Below, piece after piece: positions 14,421-26,157 of a DNA stretch of 64,000 nt. This DNA is from Balanoglossus misakiensis (lineage: Eukaryota > Hemichordata). Position 1 is the first letter of the stretch, and every line of letters starts with the position of its first letter. The notes under the pieces are model-generated. The model was not told the DNA's origin. It worked only from the letters and a program-made list of their open reading frames with translations, and made no database searches. Both the position numbers and the translations under genes were made by a program. The stretch is taken from positions 7,006,001 to 7,070,000 of the forward strand of contig CM082581.2 of NCBI GenBank assembly GCA_040954595.2, written 5' to 3'.

Positions 14421-17001
14421 GAAGTTGATGAGATAATTCCCTCGGCTGTGACAAATGCCAAATTACCGTAAATTAGCGACTTACATGAGACATCCTGTGA
14501 TCAGCGTGTATTTTCAGGCCAAGATGTCCTCTGCTGCTGCGCGCTGGGGATTGAAATCATCCCAAATTGCACATTTATACAGAAATGCAGATAATGCAAG
14601 ATCGCAGTTTCCTGCCATTCCTGTTGATAGAAGCCAGTGGGAAAACCGCATGCATTTATCGAATCCTTCCGACGGGTTAATTCGGACAGGGTTCATTCAC
14701 TTGAACTGAATTTGATTTCATGGAACGTAGAAATGATTTATTTCCTGATCGACTGCACGATACAGCCATATAGTTCAAAGAAAATAATCTTTGAGAGTTA
14801 ATGTTACTGATGTACATATACAGCAGCTTTACTCATTCTTGAGGCAAAAAAAAAAATTCTATCCCTTCTTGGGTCCAATCTTGAAACCCTATAAAAATTC
14901 ACTTCACTATATACACTTTAACAAAGAAGTACCCGCACAATGCTAATGTGTCATTAAAATTATAATATTGGAAATTTTAAGAATTTATCAAACCGACTGG
15001 AGTATCAATTCAATCAGTGTATGGACAGCGAATTAATTTTTTAATCATTTATCAAAGACCCTTGTGAAAATGTTTTTTTGTCAGACAATCAGGCTATTGG
15101 AATTCTGGTCAGAGCCCAGTGCTTACCCATCGCTGCTAACAGGGCCATAAATCTCAAGTCTCTATTACATTTTGTGTAAGTAGCTGTGCTCATCGATAAT
15201 TACAAGTCTGTTAGATTCCGAGCCACCTTGTCCATCTTGAACACCAAAGTGGCATTTGCATACAGCACTGTCTATGTAGCGACTGAAAATTAGTTTTTTT
15301 AATGAACACTGAGAAAAAAACTGAGGCCATATAATATCACTACAGACATCAGACTGTGATTCCCTTTAAGGCAGAACGCACCTTGAAAATTACAGTCTTA
15401 AACTGTTTCTCATATTTTGCTTAAGGCAAGTTGAGATACCTCTCCTTAAATTGAGAATGAAAATTGGGGTCGATCACCGTGCAAAATATTGAATGAGAGA
15501 GTAAAATTGTCTCAAATCTGAAAATCAAAATGGCCACCAATTTCTGTGTAACTCTATGGAAAGTTGTGATTTTTAATAAAAACAAGATGGCGAACACCCT
15601 CTTCTTCTTAATTGTATTTCCCTCAAAATCTCCTCACACACTCTAATATAGCAAAGAATTGAAAGCTTTGGAGGACTTTAAATTTTTTCTGAAAATCTGT
15701 CCCTGAGGCACAAGACTACTTTAATACCGAAAGCCTATGCTCTCCTCGTAGCCGTCTGTTTTTATTGCTCCGATATTTCATGTTTACAGATAGTCTAACT
15801 GTGAGAATTACCATTTTCTGGGAAGCTCTTTAAGTCTATATTACAGTCTTTACAAAAACATCTAATGCCCACTCCAGAAGATCTGTAATACCACTGACCC
15901 AAACATGAAGCAATGATTTTTTTTTATTTTCAATGAGAGGAGATTAATTTTTTTACTGTCAAACACGAGAAGATGAAAATAGCGTTGGGGATTGTGCAGA
16001 CCCTTCAAAACCCTGGCAGTCAAAGCTGTTTATATTTCAATTCATATTATCTATTCATAACAGAATCTATTCATTTTAATTCACCAGATAGTGACAGCTT
16101 AGGAACAGCTTTTTTGAATGGCAGCCATTAAGGTAATGTACCCCTTGTAATCTCCGAGGCAATGAGAGTCATACCTCCACGGGCAAAAGTGTTCGGCTTC
16201 ATTGAAATTTGAGAGCTCTCTCTCTCAATTGAAAATGTGTTTTGTATGGCGAATGTCCAAATGATATCGCTTATAAATGCAATATTATACTGTGTACACA
16301 TTTTTTGTGGCACGCAATTTATACCTCAAGACTTTGCAAGTATGAAGAGTATAGAAGCAATTTTGTGTCTTCATTGTGGAATACTACAATCTCAGACCCA
16401 CGCTCAAGGAACCTGGATAAGATTTCTCACACGAGTTGCGGGGATATTCTGTTTAACACGAGTGTGAAACAAATATTCCCTAACAAGTGTGAGAATTTTA
16501 ACACAAGGCACTTAGTGTGACGTGTGAAGTTCTTTTTCTCACATGACCACAACAAGTAAATTTGCGCTAACAGCACTGAATTATCGACCGCATGACTCTC
16601 GTCTGGCAAGCTGTATTTCCTGTCTGCGTACTTGTACACATCCTGTTGTTGGATAACATTTCAGTATACTCATGTTAGGTAACACTTTCAAGTCTGTGAA
16701 AGTGTACATGGGACTGACTGCATCCCACATTGTCAATCCAACAAACTCCCAGCGGTCAAGAATGTGAGAATTATTTCATATTCCCTGTAGTCCTTATTTT
16801 CTATGTTGACAGAACTGCGTTTATAATTAAAGCAATTGTTTGCTTGATACATGTGCCGATAGATAAAACATCACACCTGATAAATTTCACTCCATCAATG
16901 ATTGACAACTTTGTCTGACATCCATGTGCGAACATTGTGTACATGTCTTCCCAAGCATTCATGCAAGAAGGTGCAGTACGACTTGGGTCTAATAAAAGCC
17001 C

Positions 17002-17087
17002 TTTCACCACCATGGTTTGTCCAAATTTATTGTTTTCTATGGTAAAGTTGGACCTCTAAAGAGGGAAATGGGGGTGACGGGGTTAAA
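17002..17087 (-). repeat. Dispersed ~85-bp repeat, copy 4 (inverted)
   Basis: Reverse-complement copy, as complete as copy 1: on the minus strand it reads TTTAACCCCGTCACCCCC, a CCCTCTTTAGAGGTCC block, the core ACCATAGAAAACAATAA and AAACCATGGTGGTGAAA. Copies 1 and 4 agree over nearly the whole unit and so define its length. Confidence 0.75.
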
Positions 17088-20000
17088 GTTCAGAGCAAAG
17101 CCTTCACGTTGTGCCTTTGAGCAGTACACTCTACTTCCTATTGCTTCTCCGTTTACCCAGGAGCATGTGGGTACTTCAGCCTGTAAATGGGTCTGACATA
17201 CCAGTACATTGTATTTCTTGTGAATCTAATTGGTACGACTAACGATTTTATCATGCACTGCACACACACTTCACCATTAAGCCATTCAAGTTTGAAAAAA
17301 AAAATATTCACCCAGTCACTACCTGTTTTTCATTTACATGTAAGCCACAGGCTATAAAGAACACACTAGCTCCCCTCAGTCACCATTACTACCTAACTGT
17401 TTCATCAAACCCGTCATCCCAAATACGGCCAGAATTTTTTTATCCACGGAGAAAAAATTAAAAAATCTAGCTCAAAATCCACCCATCTGTCACAGCTGTC
17501 ACATTTATAGTAGCATCAGAAATTCAATCTACAAGTATCCAAAGTGTCAAAATGTCAATGATTTATTAGCTGCATTTTTGACTCCCCCAGCATCAAATCT
17601 CCTTTTTGGTGAAAAGAGGATTATGGCAATGTATCGGTATTTTATTTTCCTTTGAAACTGTCATCCATAGTGATAAAAAAGTTGGCTACAGAGAGAAAAC
17701 CCCAGCTTTTAATGTACATGTATGTACACACATACAATTAAACATAGGACTCTACTGATGAAACTTTAATTTTCCAAACCTTTGAACTCTCCCAGTCTGC
17801 GTACACCCACCCACACACACCAATAAGCAGGAGAGAAAAGGGAATTTGCTTTCTCTAGGAATGTTCTGATTTCTAACGTTCAAATATACTCATGCCGCAA
17901 CCAATCAAGCGTGGGATGCCCTTATGATTACAAAGGTCCTATCTGATTGATGCCGGGTACACACACTTTAATTGGCAAAGATGGAGAGGAACAAGAAGAG
18001 CAAACACAGCTGCATGATTGCACACAAATATTCCGCAGTGCATCATCCAATCTTGGTCAATCTCCTGTCTGCATGGAACACATTTCCACTCTGTGAATTG
18101 AGTTAACACTCAATGTCAATATTTTGCATCAGCTGCTAATTAAAGAGGGATTTTTAATGAAATGTTATCACTTTCTTTTCCCGATAATTATTTAAAATCA
18201 AGATAATTACCAGCATTAGGTTACTAGTTAGCATACCGGGGCTATTTACCGTTATATACCAGTATACCGGTATAGGACAATGAATGTAACGTACATCACC
18301 ATGAATGGATGGGATTCAAATTACACACATCTTGTTTGACAATGCAGATCTGTGAGGGCATGATGGCTCCCATGGCTTTTTAAAAAAAGGCCATTTTGTA
18401 AGAAAAGTGTTTGCGTCAATGCAACCACACATGGTTTGAAAATGCAGGTAGACACAGAGGCAGCACAGTCAGTTAGTTGTACATTGAAGCTCAGAATTTA
18501 AAATGATGTCCACAGTTTTCAGTTACATTCCCCACAGCCATTACCCAGATAAAAATAAATGTATGTACAAGTTCCATCAAAGGATAACATATTGTCTGCA
18601 ACATAATGAGACTGCAATTGTCAAACTGGTTTTATCTTTTGACTGCATGGGTCTCTCGCTGTGAGGAAACGGCCTTGCGGTCAACAGTACATACACAAGA
18701 TGATGTTTGTGTGGAAAGAAATTAATCTCATAGTTTTATGTTCAAATTCCAAGAAAGCAAAAACCAAGAGTTCCAGTTAAAACCCCTGTATAAACAAATG
18801 CAATGCTAATTTTTGGCTATTTTTTCATTTTTCTTCTCCTAATTGTATCAACCCTGGTTTCTTGTTCTACTCTTGATAGCTTTATGAAATGTTTAGTCTT
18901 CATAGCTTCTCAAGAAAGCCTGTATATTAGATGTATGAGTGAAAACATTCTCGCATCAAATTTTTTTGAAAGCTCTTCAAAGGACACTTCCAAGTCGAAT
19001 CGTATCGTATCACACTTCATTCTGCTTCACATTAAAGGTCAACACAGCAACTGTCGTTTGCATAAATGCCACAGAGAAACAGGAAAACATATAAACCCTA
19101 GATAAAACTCATCCATTTTAGTAATTTTCTCTGATTTGCCGTCCAAAGTACAATAGAACTGCACTCATATGAGTCGTTTTTTGAAAACAGAAAACTTCAA
19201 ACTCCTGGTAATTAGTGCCCCCGGTCAATCGGATAAAAAATATCAAAATGCTAATAGTATCAATACAAGGATGGTTATGATACATTCAGCATTTGCAATA
19301 AATGAAAATATTTCATATAAACTCTTTCTTCAATTGTGTCAAATCTCATACCTCTTGCTGTGTTCACAGCCAATATGTGTATTGCATTACTTAATTGTTA
19401 CAAAATCTGTTAGTTCTAGCTTGAATCTTTGGTCTCTTTCTTCTGCCCAAGGTTATGATCACTAAGTTCACTAAGTTCAATGCTCTAAACACAATGTTCC
19501 TATCTGGTGACTTTTAGTTGTAGCCACCAATCCCAGAATTCTCGGCTGTCACGTGATAACTCAGATGAGCGCACCGATCACAATTTATATGTTCCGACTT
19601 GCCAACTTTCGGTTGTATATATGCACACTAGACTACAAATTTCTGTCAAACCTGTCTCGTGAACTTTAACCTCACCGTGACGAATGACAGGTTAGTCCAG
19701 GGTCCTATCATCACGGGGATCAAAGTCAATTACAATCGCAAATTAAACGTTCAGCCTGGCTGACTCCAGACATGAAGACAATTCAGTTGCGGCCGGGGTC
19801 GTCTTTCTGAGATCTGGGGGTGTTGTGTGGGGGTGGACTATAATTATCATGCACAGTGTATCACCTTTAGTGATCGATGAACGAGAGAGAGCCGTGTCTC
19901 ATCTAAATACACACAATGACGCAACGCAAGGTGTCTCTACTTCAAACGAATATCCATCATCCCTTTGTGTAGTTCTAACCTCTTCCTATGTTATGACAGT

Positions 20001-20727
20001 AGTGTATCTCTCTGCATATACCGTATAACCATCTCCCGTATTAGTACAAAACACCATGGTATATCTGGCTTAAACCGTGAGCGTCATATTAATGCTGGGA
20101 GCACTGCATGCCACGATTTTTGTACATCACTGTGAGTTACGAGAACTGCTCTTTTTAGTCCTGGGGCCTAAATGTGAGCTGCATCCCAGGAAAGCGTTGA
20201 TGTCTCTCTCAAAGTGTAAATGAAATTCACACACAACCTCGTAAAAGCTTGCCTGCGACGGCACAGTGAAAATTCTTCTGTGTTTCACTTGTACTTTTAC
20301 CTTATGAGAAACACTTTCACCAAATTATATTACATTCCCGCTACAATATTGGCTGTTTTTAATTTCGGCCATTGGCTGAGGGGTGATTTTTGATCTGTGT
20401 TTCAGCTGCTGGTTTTTCTATCGACTAGTTTTGCATGATAAAAATCCCGAGCATTATCAACGTTCTTAAGCTTTGCAGAGATGAGCTAGCTGCTCTCTGA
20501 TATTGAAAGAGGAGGAAATTAAAAAAAACAAACATGATACTGTTATGTAACTGGCGCAGTGTACTTCTCACCTTGAAAACATGAAAAATGTTTTATCAAT
20601 TCATTCAAGCATTTTGTCATGTATTGATTCAAAATTCAGTCTATCTACACTTGATCCGAAATAATACGTTCCTCCTTCTTGTACTTAGCGTGGCAATATT
20701 TACACTGAAAAAATACCAGATCCAGAA

Positions 20728-21249
20728 ATGTACCCAGCAAATGGCTTTTTTAGTATTCACAACGGCCACAATTTAAAATCTGCACATTTAATATATGGTT
20801 TGGGGCTGGCTAAATGGTATTATCAACGTACACGACATTTGCTGCCTTTAGTACCTGCGCCGAAACAGACATGCCCTTATTTTGCTCCGATAAACCACAT
20901 CCCCTGTGAAAATGCACATGCATCAGCCGCATTTATAGGAAATGCCGGCGGCATCCGGGTAATTTGCACGAAACAAGCATCCGTGCATTCTGGATTACAG
21001 TCAAGTCCTGCCCACTGGGAGACGGATCGCCAATGGATACGTGATACGGTTAGACGTGCAATTTCATCCCAATCCCGACGGATAACCACATCTGCTTCTC
21101 TGGGATTTTTTTCCTCCTCCTCCTGCCCCGGAATCCCCACCAACATTCCATTTCTACACGTCTATTCCCCTTCCCTCCATTTTTTTGCCTGTTCTCCGGC
21201 ATTGTTCAAAACACGAGGAAAAAGTCGATCGTACAGTGGCTCATATTAA
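20728..21249 (+). other. 173-codon open frame, probably not a gene; GC-richer patch
   Basis: Longest open frame outside recognised genes. It begins at an ATG, but the translation is a poor protein candidate: short aromatic/proline/serine runs, no recognisable domain, no matching splice signals and no polyadenylation signal soon after. The opposite strand is also open for 89 codons across the same patch, which suggests locally raised GC and few stops rather than coding. The patch (about 20.85-21.20 kb) stands out from AT-rich surroundings and might be a conserved non-coding element. I do not assign a function. Confidence 0.2.
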
Positions 21250-22666
21250 ATGTCCATTTACGCAAACGCGTCTAGAATTTCAAAGCAGGGGGGAAAATGA
21301 AAATTCAATATCAACTGGCATATTTATTACCGATTGAATTCCGCAAATATTGACTAGCATGTCTGAACGCGCTACTTTAAAAGAGTAAACCACAGCATAC
21401 AACGCATAGAGAAGCTTATCATAAATCCATATTTAATGGCTATTCAGAATGCACTGCACACGTCGGCTCTGTTTATGTGCTTGGGCTGTGCACTAACCAG
21501 AATGCAGAATTGATGCATTTTCAAGTTTTTTTCAACTCCCTGTCTATATATACCCCAAATAAAGACTGCTTGTGTTGATAAATCTACAAAAATAATTAAA
21601 CATTCACTTAATTCAAGAAAAAAAATCTTGAATATCCATTATATCCATATACTCGCAGATCATAGTAGGACATTTTCTCAAACTGCCAATATTTACAAGT
21701 GTTCTAAGTGACCACATTCTTTTTTAAACTTAATGAGGAAATATTTGCTTGTAGATTTCTAGATAAACAATTCGTTTTTTTTTTTTTTATAATTTGCAAA
21801 AACAGCGGAGTACTTAATTGAGACAGGCTATCATTTCTCCGTTTAATAAATCTCACAAATGTGTGTTAGAAACATATGACACTTTAATCTTTTAGGACAG
21901 TTTGGGACTTATTAAGGACTTCACCCAGAGTAGAAAGGCTGCTTGTGGAGCCATTTCCAAGCCTGCCTTGTAAAAAACTTACTATGCAATAGCACAAGAA
22001 GACGTGCGGAGAAAATCATCCATTATACATTGCACACACTCATGCCTTCTAGGCCAATATGGTGCACGACTGATTCTGAAGGATTTTCTTTGACTTGGAG
22101 AAAATGTTTCCCAGTGCAAGTGATGACAGGTAGGCGACTCGAAGGAATTTCTCCAATTCCCAAAGCAATTTCAGGGTCTCACAAATCTTGGCCACGCTTA
22201 ATATGTATTGCTCCTACAAGACCTACACTTTTGACCTGTGCCTCACACATTGCATTATAGTCTAATGACTGTCTTGTCCATTTTTTTAAAACTTGCTGAA
22301 ATGCCACTGACCACAGAGATTTTATTATCTGCTACCAAATTCTAGCACAGATAAAGTTAGTATAAACTGTAAAACAGCAAAACACACCTTGTGGGGTTGT
22401 AATATTTTGTGCAAAAACTATCTTGAAACTGGTTTTTCACAAGAAAAATACACATCCATCTATCTTGATCTGGAGATCTTTTACGTCGTTATTTTTCTCA
22501 CCGACAATGATCTTGCCTCCGACCTTACTAGCCTTTGACATTTCACTCTCATTCTGTCTGGGACCTAAAACCCATTTGAAGCGCTATGAGGTCACAGGAA
22601 GGAGGCTGCTCGCGGAACAATTACAGAAAACACAAACCCACGCGTCTGTTACCACACACTTGCATT

Positions 22667-22679
22667 GGGGGGGGGGGGG
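22667..22679. repeat. Poly(G) tract, 13 bases
   Basis: Uninterrupted G run; the first of a dense set of G/C runs between 22.6 and 24.9 kb. Confidence 0.9.
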
Positions 22680-23629
22680 AGGCAATTTCAGCGCAGACAG
22701 AATAAGACCTCACGTAACGACCGGGATTAGTCTGTCACTGCGCAGGAAAATGACGCAGTAAAAGGGCAGAATTCGCCCACACTCGGATGACTGCCTGAAC
22801 CGGAATGCAATTCCTTGTTCCATAAATTGATTTCCAGTTCGAGACAAATCCCCCAACGGTTTGCGAATCAGATCCCGGCATTATCTCGATATAATCTCTT
22901 CCTGATATGTCAACTTTTTTTCCCTTTCAGGTGATGTTGTTTTTCACTGCGATCTCTTTTTTTTTTATTACCCGAAACTTCGAATAATTATGCAATCACG
23001 TAATTGAAGAGCAAGAAAAAGGGCGAGCACTGACGCACGAGAAGACAAGGGATGCATACTAACGCGCCAAGAAAACGTGACCTCACCTATTCACGGCAGT
23101 CAAATCCATAAATTCCATGATTAAAACATTTAAAAAAATGGGAAAAGGGCAATTCTGTGAAATGACTCGGTATAAAAAGGGAAGTGGTGATATACTAGAC
23201 AGAGATGTCAGCCAGACTGGAGTGATAATCTGTTTATAAATTGGAGACTAACTGAATGAGTGTGTATACCCGGTGAATTATTTGTCTGTTTGGGCACCGG
23301 TGAACATTCCAATAATGCCAAGATTTCCAATTTGGAAATAATGGACGGTGGCTGCCAGGCAGGAGCAGGAAGAAAAAGGCCTGTGTGTGTGTAATTGCAT
23401 TACCGAGGAGCCTCCAGAACTCCTTGTGTATGCGGTGTATACAACCAGGAGTAGTTATTCAGATCTATGTCAATCTGCGTGTTTGCTCATGTGATGGAAA
23501 ATAGATGAAGCAAACAGTTAGTCACACTAAAAGCCCGGCTAGCCTTGGATTTATTAGATCAAATTTAGCTTGGGGTGTTCTAACTTACTTCGATATGTCT
23601 AAAATGCAAATTCAGAATTTTTTTTATAA

Positions 23630-23757
23630 TTCTGTGATATTTTAGTCTTGTTTTAGTATAGTAAGCTCTTCTTATTGAAAAAAAATGTCCAACTTCTGTG
23701 ATATTTTAGTCTAATTTTATGTAGTAAGCTCGTAACATTGAAAAAAATGTCCATCTA
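23630..23757 (+). repeat. Two-copy tandem repeat, ~65-bp unit
   Basis: CTGTGATATTTTAGTCT .. AGTAAGCTC .. ATTGAAAAAAATGTCCA occurs at about 23631-23692 and again from 23696. The copies differ by small indels and substitutions, so the duplication is not recent. Confidence 0.75.
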
Positions 23758-23981
23758 ACAGTAAGCAGGGCCTAGTTAATAATTATGTATACATGTACAT
23801 TGTATATAAATACACTAATGACAGACACCGATGGCTTTATCAGCAATATATTATAACACAGTGAATTACTATGCCTGCCAACTAGTAATACATGTATTTA
23901 TGTATTTTTAGTTTATTCATGTCTTATTTTAATTATTTAAATTTATGTATATATGCAAATTGTCACTGTTATTCATTCACT

Positions 23982-24077
23982 GGGGGGGGGTCACCTACTT
24001 TTAAATTTTCAATGAGGGGGGGGGGGGGTCACCCACTTTTTGATATCCAAAAAATAGAACCCCCCCCCCCCCCCCCC
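23982..24077. repeat. Cluster of poly(G)/poly(C) tracts with duplicated spacer
   Basis: G9 (23982-23990), G13 (24016-24028) and C18 (24060-24077). The first two are each followed by GTCACC(T/C)ACTTTT, so the G-run plus CACC box is itself tandemly duplicated. The opposed G13 and C18 runs could pair as a hairpin in single-stranded form. Confidence 0.8.
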
Positions 24078-24220
24078 AGCTGAAGAAACTGACCAGTCCC
24101 TAAGAACAAAGTATGGATGGGCGTGCTGATTCATGGACTCAAAGACATCAGTGTTCCTTCCTGACCACAATTCCCACCTTGTTCCAGGCCCACTATTTTC
24201 TAACAGTGTGTGTACACCAG

Positions 24221-24492
24221 TTAGAGTGACCCCTCTCACCCATACCCCTCTCCCCCTGTGAGTAGTAGGATTAAAGGGACCACAGAACACACTTGGGATG
24301 AACCACTGATTTGGAATGTCAAGGGGGAGGTGAAAATCTGTGTGGAAAGTAAAAAAAAAGGTGACAATTAACTACCCCTCCCACCCCATAACCCTCCCCC
24401 CCCCCCCACCCCGTGCAATAGGATGACCACAAAACACATCAGGGATGAACCAATAAATTAGAATGGGAGGTGTGAAAATCTTTGTGTCAAAT
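24221..24492 (+). repeat. Tandem repeat, ~145-bp unit, about two diverged copies
   Basis: The order CACCCCATAACCC-like C-rich block, ATAGGAT, ACCACA(G/A)AACACA, GGGATGAACCA, TTAGAATG/TTGGAATG, GGAGGTG, AAAATCT(G/T)TGTG occurs twice, beginning near 24237 and 24385. Copies have diverged by indels. Together with the array at 24.66-24.85 kb it gives this side of the G-alpha exon a strongly repetitive character. Confidence 0.65.
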
Positions 24493-24549
24493 GTACTGAA
24501 GAATTAACAAACTCAACCCGCTTGAATATGCCAGCAAACTAGTCAACAT

Positions 24550-24850
24550 GAAGTAAAGGGAGAACCATTTGATTTCTGGGGGGGGGGGGAGAATTTGGGT
24601 ATGTCAGCAATTTTGTTTTCAGCAAAAAAAAATTGATTGCCAGTTCATCTTTGTAGAAGCAAAGTTCTTTTCCCTCTGCACCATCTGGCAACAAACGTTT
24701 TTTTTCTCTCCAAAAATCCTCCCCCAAGAAATCAAATGGTTCTCCCCTAAGCAAAAGTTCTTTTCCCTCCACACCACCTGTCAGCATTTTTTTTGCTTCA
24801 AAATCCCCCCCCCAGAAATCAAATGGTTCTCCCCTAAGCAAAAGTTCACC
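24550..24850. repeat. Tandem ~87-92-bp repeat array with an inverted partial copy
   Basis: The unit starts GCAAAAGTTCTTTTCCCTC, has a T run, a C run and AGAAATCAAATGGTTCTCCC. Copies start at 24659, 24751 and 24838 (spacing 92 and 87); the third is cut off at the splice donor of the G-alpha-like exon at 24855. A fragment in reverse orientation (GGGAGAACCATTTGATTTCT then a G12 run) lies at 24559-24589. The array thus begins within a few bases of the start of the intron. Confidence 0.8.
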
Positions 24851-24854
24851 GTAC

Positions 24855-24966
24855 CTAGAGTCAAAAGCTGAATTTCCCGTTGACGTTTCTCCCTTTCTTC
24901 ATCCAAAGCCACATCAATGTTGTGACTTCTGGCAGCAGCTTCCTTCACAGCTTTTCTTCTGATCAT
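24855..24966 (-). CDS. Heterotrimeric G-protein alpha subunit-like, first coding exon (partial)
   Basis: Thirty-seven codons plus one base encode an N-terminal helix rich in Arg, Lys and Glu, ending REIQLLTLG. G-alpha proteins begin with such a helix (it contacts beta-gamma) followed by KLLLLG and then the P-loop AGESGKST; an intron after the Gly codon is the usual position, and a donor (G|GTACGG, phase 1) sits exactly there. Length matches the ~40-residue first exon of Gi-type genes. An in-frame TGA four codons upstream fixes ATG 24966 as the first start. The protein starts MIRRK and so lacks the usual N-terminal Gly/Cys lipidation signal. The next exon was not found in the window. Class (Gi, Gq, G12, Gv) cannot be assigned; a truncated paralogue is possible. 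Confidence 0.6.
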
Positions 24967-25044
24967 TGTCAGCACTCATTCACAAATGGGCGATTCCTCT
25001 GCATTCACGCAATGGATCCTATAATACACCACTTCTCAAGTTCC

Positions 25045-26060
25045 ACTAGCAGAGAGTGACTGCATGTACAGATCGGTCCCAATCTATTCTTGACTACCTT
25101 GAGCTTGTTTACATGTCAGTGTCAGCTGTGGCCTCAGTCATGAAGTATACATGTACAACTCTCCTTCCCAGTCAGTGGTTTAACCTGCTAAAAAATAAAA
25201 AATAAAGTTTCAAACACCACTTTCAGGCTTTACTTCACATAAAAATATAAAATGGTTAGCTTTATTTCAACATATTCATATATTCAAGTGTGTGTGTGTG
25301 TCTGTCTGTCTATGTGTCTGTCTATGTGTCAGTGTGTGTGTCTGTCTATGTGTCAGTGTGTGTGTGTGGGTATGTACACATTATCATGTGTGAACTAGGA
25401 TGGAGATGAACGGACTGTAACTCACCCATTCTTCTTCACTTCAGGGGATTTTTTACACTGAACAGCTACTTTGCCATGAATTGGTTGACACCTAGCATGC
25501 ATACACCGATTTTATCAAAAGACTGGAAAGGTAATTACATCTGATGAACATTTGGGATATATTTTTTAAAAACCGTGTTCTCAGGGATACTGCACGTGCA
25601 TATCATTTTTTTCTTTTAAATACTCGGTAACAGACTGGTGCCGTGTTTCTTTTCTAAGTTCAGTTTTGAAAGAGTTTGCCGGCTGAATCGGTTCGCGTTG
25701 AGCGGTAATTTTAATAGGTAATTCGAGTCTAAACGAGAGTGCGAAAAACGTTGCTGATCTCACCTATCTCGACACGGTGGTAAACTGTAATTACATTTTT
25801 TCCCGTAGCAAGCAAAGAACGTCGGTCACGAAGACATCTTTCCAATCAACGACCAATGATGAAATTGCGCTGACATACATGTATGAACATCGTCACGCTG
25901 ATTCCAAGAGTCAAACGTTTAACTTACCTCCGAAGTTCGTTCTCGCATCGCCCGCCGCGTTCTGCACATCGGCGCAATAGCCGAGATTCGTTCAATCGGG
26001 GACTTCCATCATTATCATCACTCTCGGAGGATGGCGCTCGTCCTCTTTTTCTGGGAGGAA
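25045..26060 (-). other. Untranslated leader and first intron of the G-alpha-like gene
   Basis: On the minus strand a GC-richer segment (~26060-25928) ends in a strong donor, GAG|GTAAGTT, at 25928/25927. A pyrimidine-rich acceptor (CACTCTCTGCTAG) at 25046 would join it to the coding exon, making 25045-24967 the rest of the 5' UTR. A weaker acceptor lies at 25019. The transcription start is not defined and is placed near 26060 only because the CpG-richer segment ends there. Confidence 0.45.
25287..25370 (+). repeat. TG/TCTG minisatellite
   Basis: TGTGTG blocks alternate with TCTGTCTATGTGTC, which recurs about three times. It lies within the presumed first intron of the G-alpha-like gene. Confidence 0.88.
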
Positions 26061-26157
26061 AGATAATCTAACAGGCGATTTGAAGTGTTTTCCAGTCAGG
26101 AAAACTGAGACTGCCATCGCCGATGAAAGGTAGAGATAATTTATCTAATTTTATACC

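Larger units (their letters stand above)
1..24854. other. Gene-free AT-rich stretch (intron and/or intergenic)
   Basis: I find no coding exon here: open frames are short, AT-rich, start at random sites and lack paired splice signals. Because the G-alpha-like gene at 24.86 kb reads leftward and its next exon should encode the P-loop, part or all of this stretch may be a very long intron. I searched by eye for the reverse complement of the P-loop, DxGGQR and NKKD motif codons and saw none. The stretch holds the repeats listed separately, and GC-richer patches near 2.26-2.45, 5.48-5.77, 14.2-14.7, 17.88-18.20 and 20.85-21.20 kb that could be regulatory. Confidence 0.6.

Noticed and set aside
14172-14709. 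Overlapping frames with Pro or Gly runs
   Set aside because: Driven by the 25-base poly(C) tract; no protein-like composition.
24009-24290. 93-codon minus-strand frame with Gly and Pro runs
   Set aside because: Crosses poly(G)/poly(C) runs and a tandem repeat; no domain recognised.
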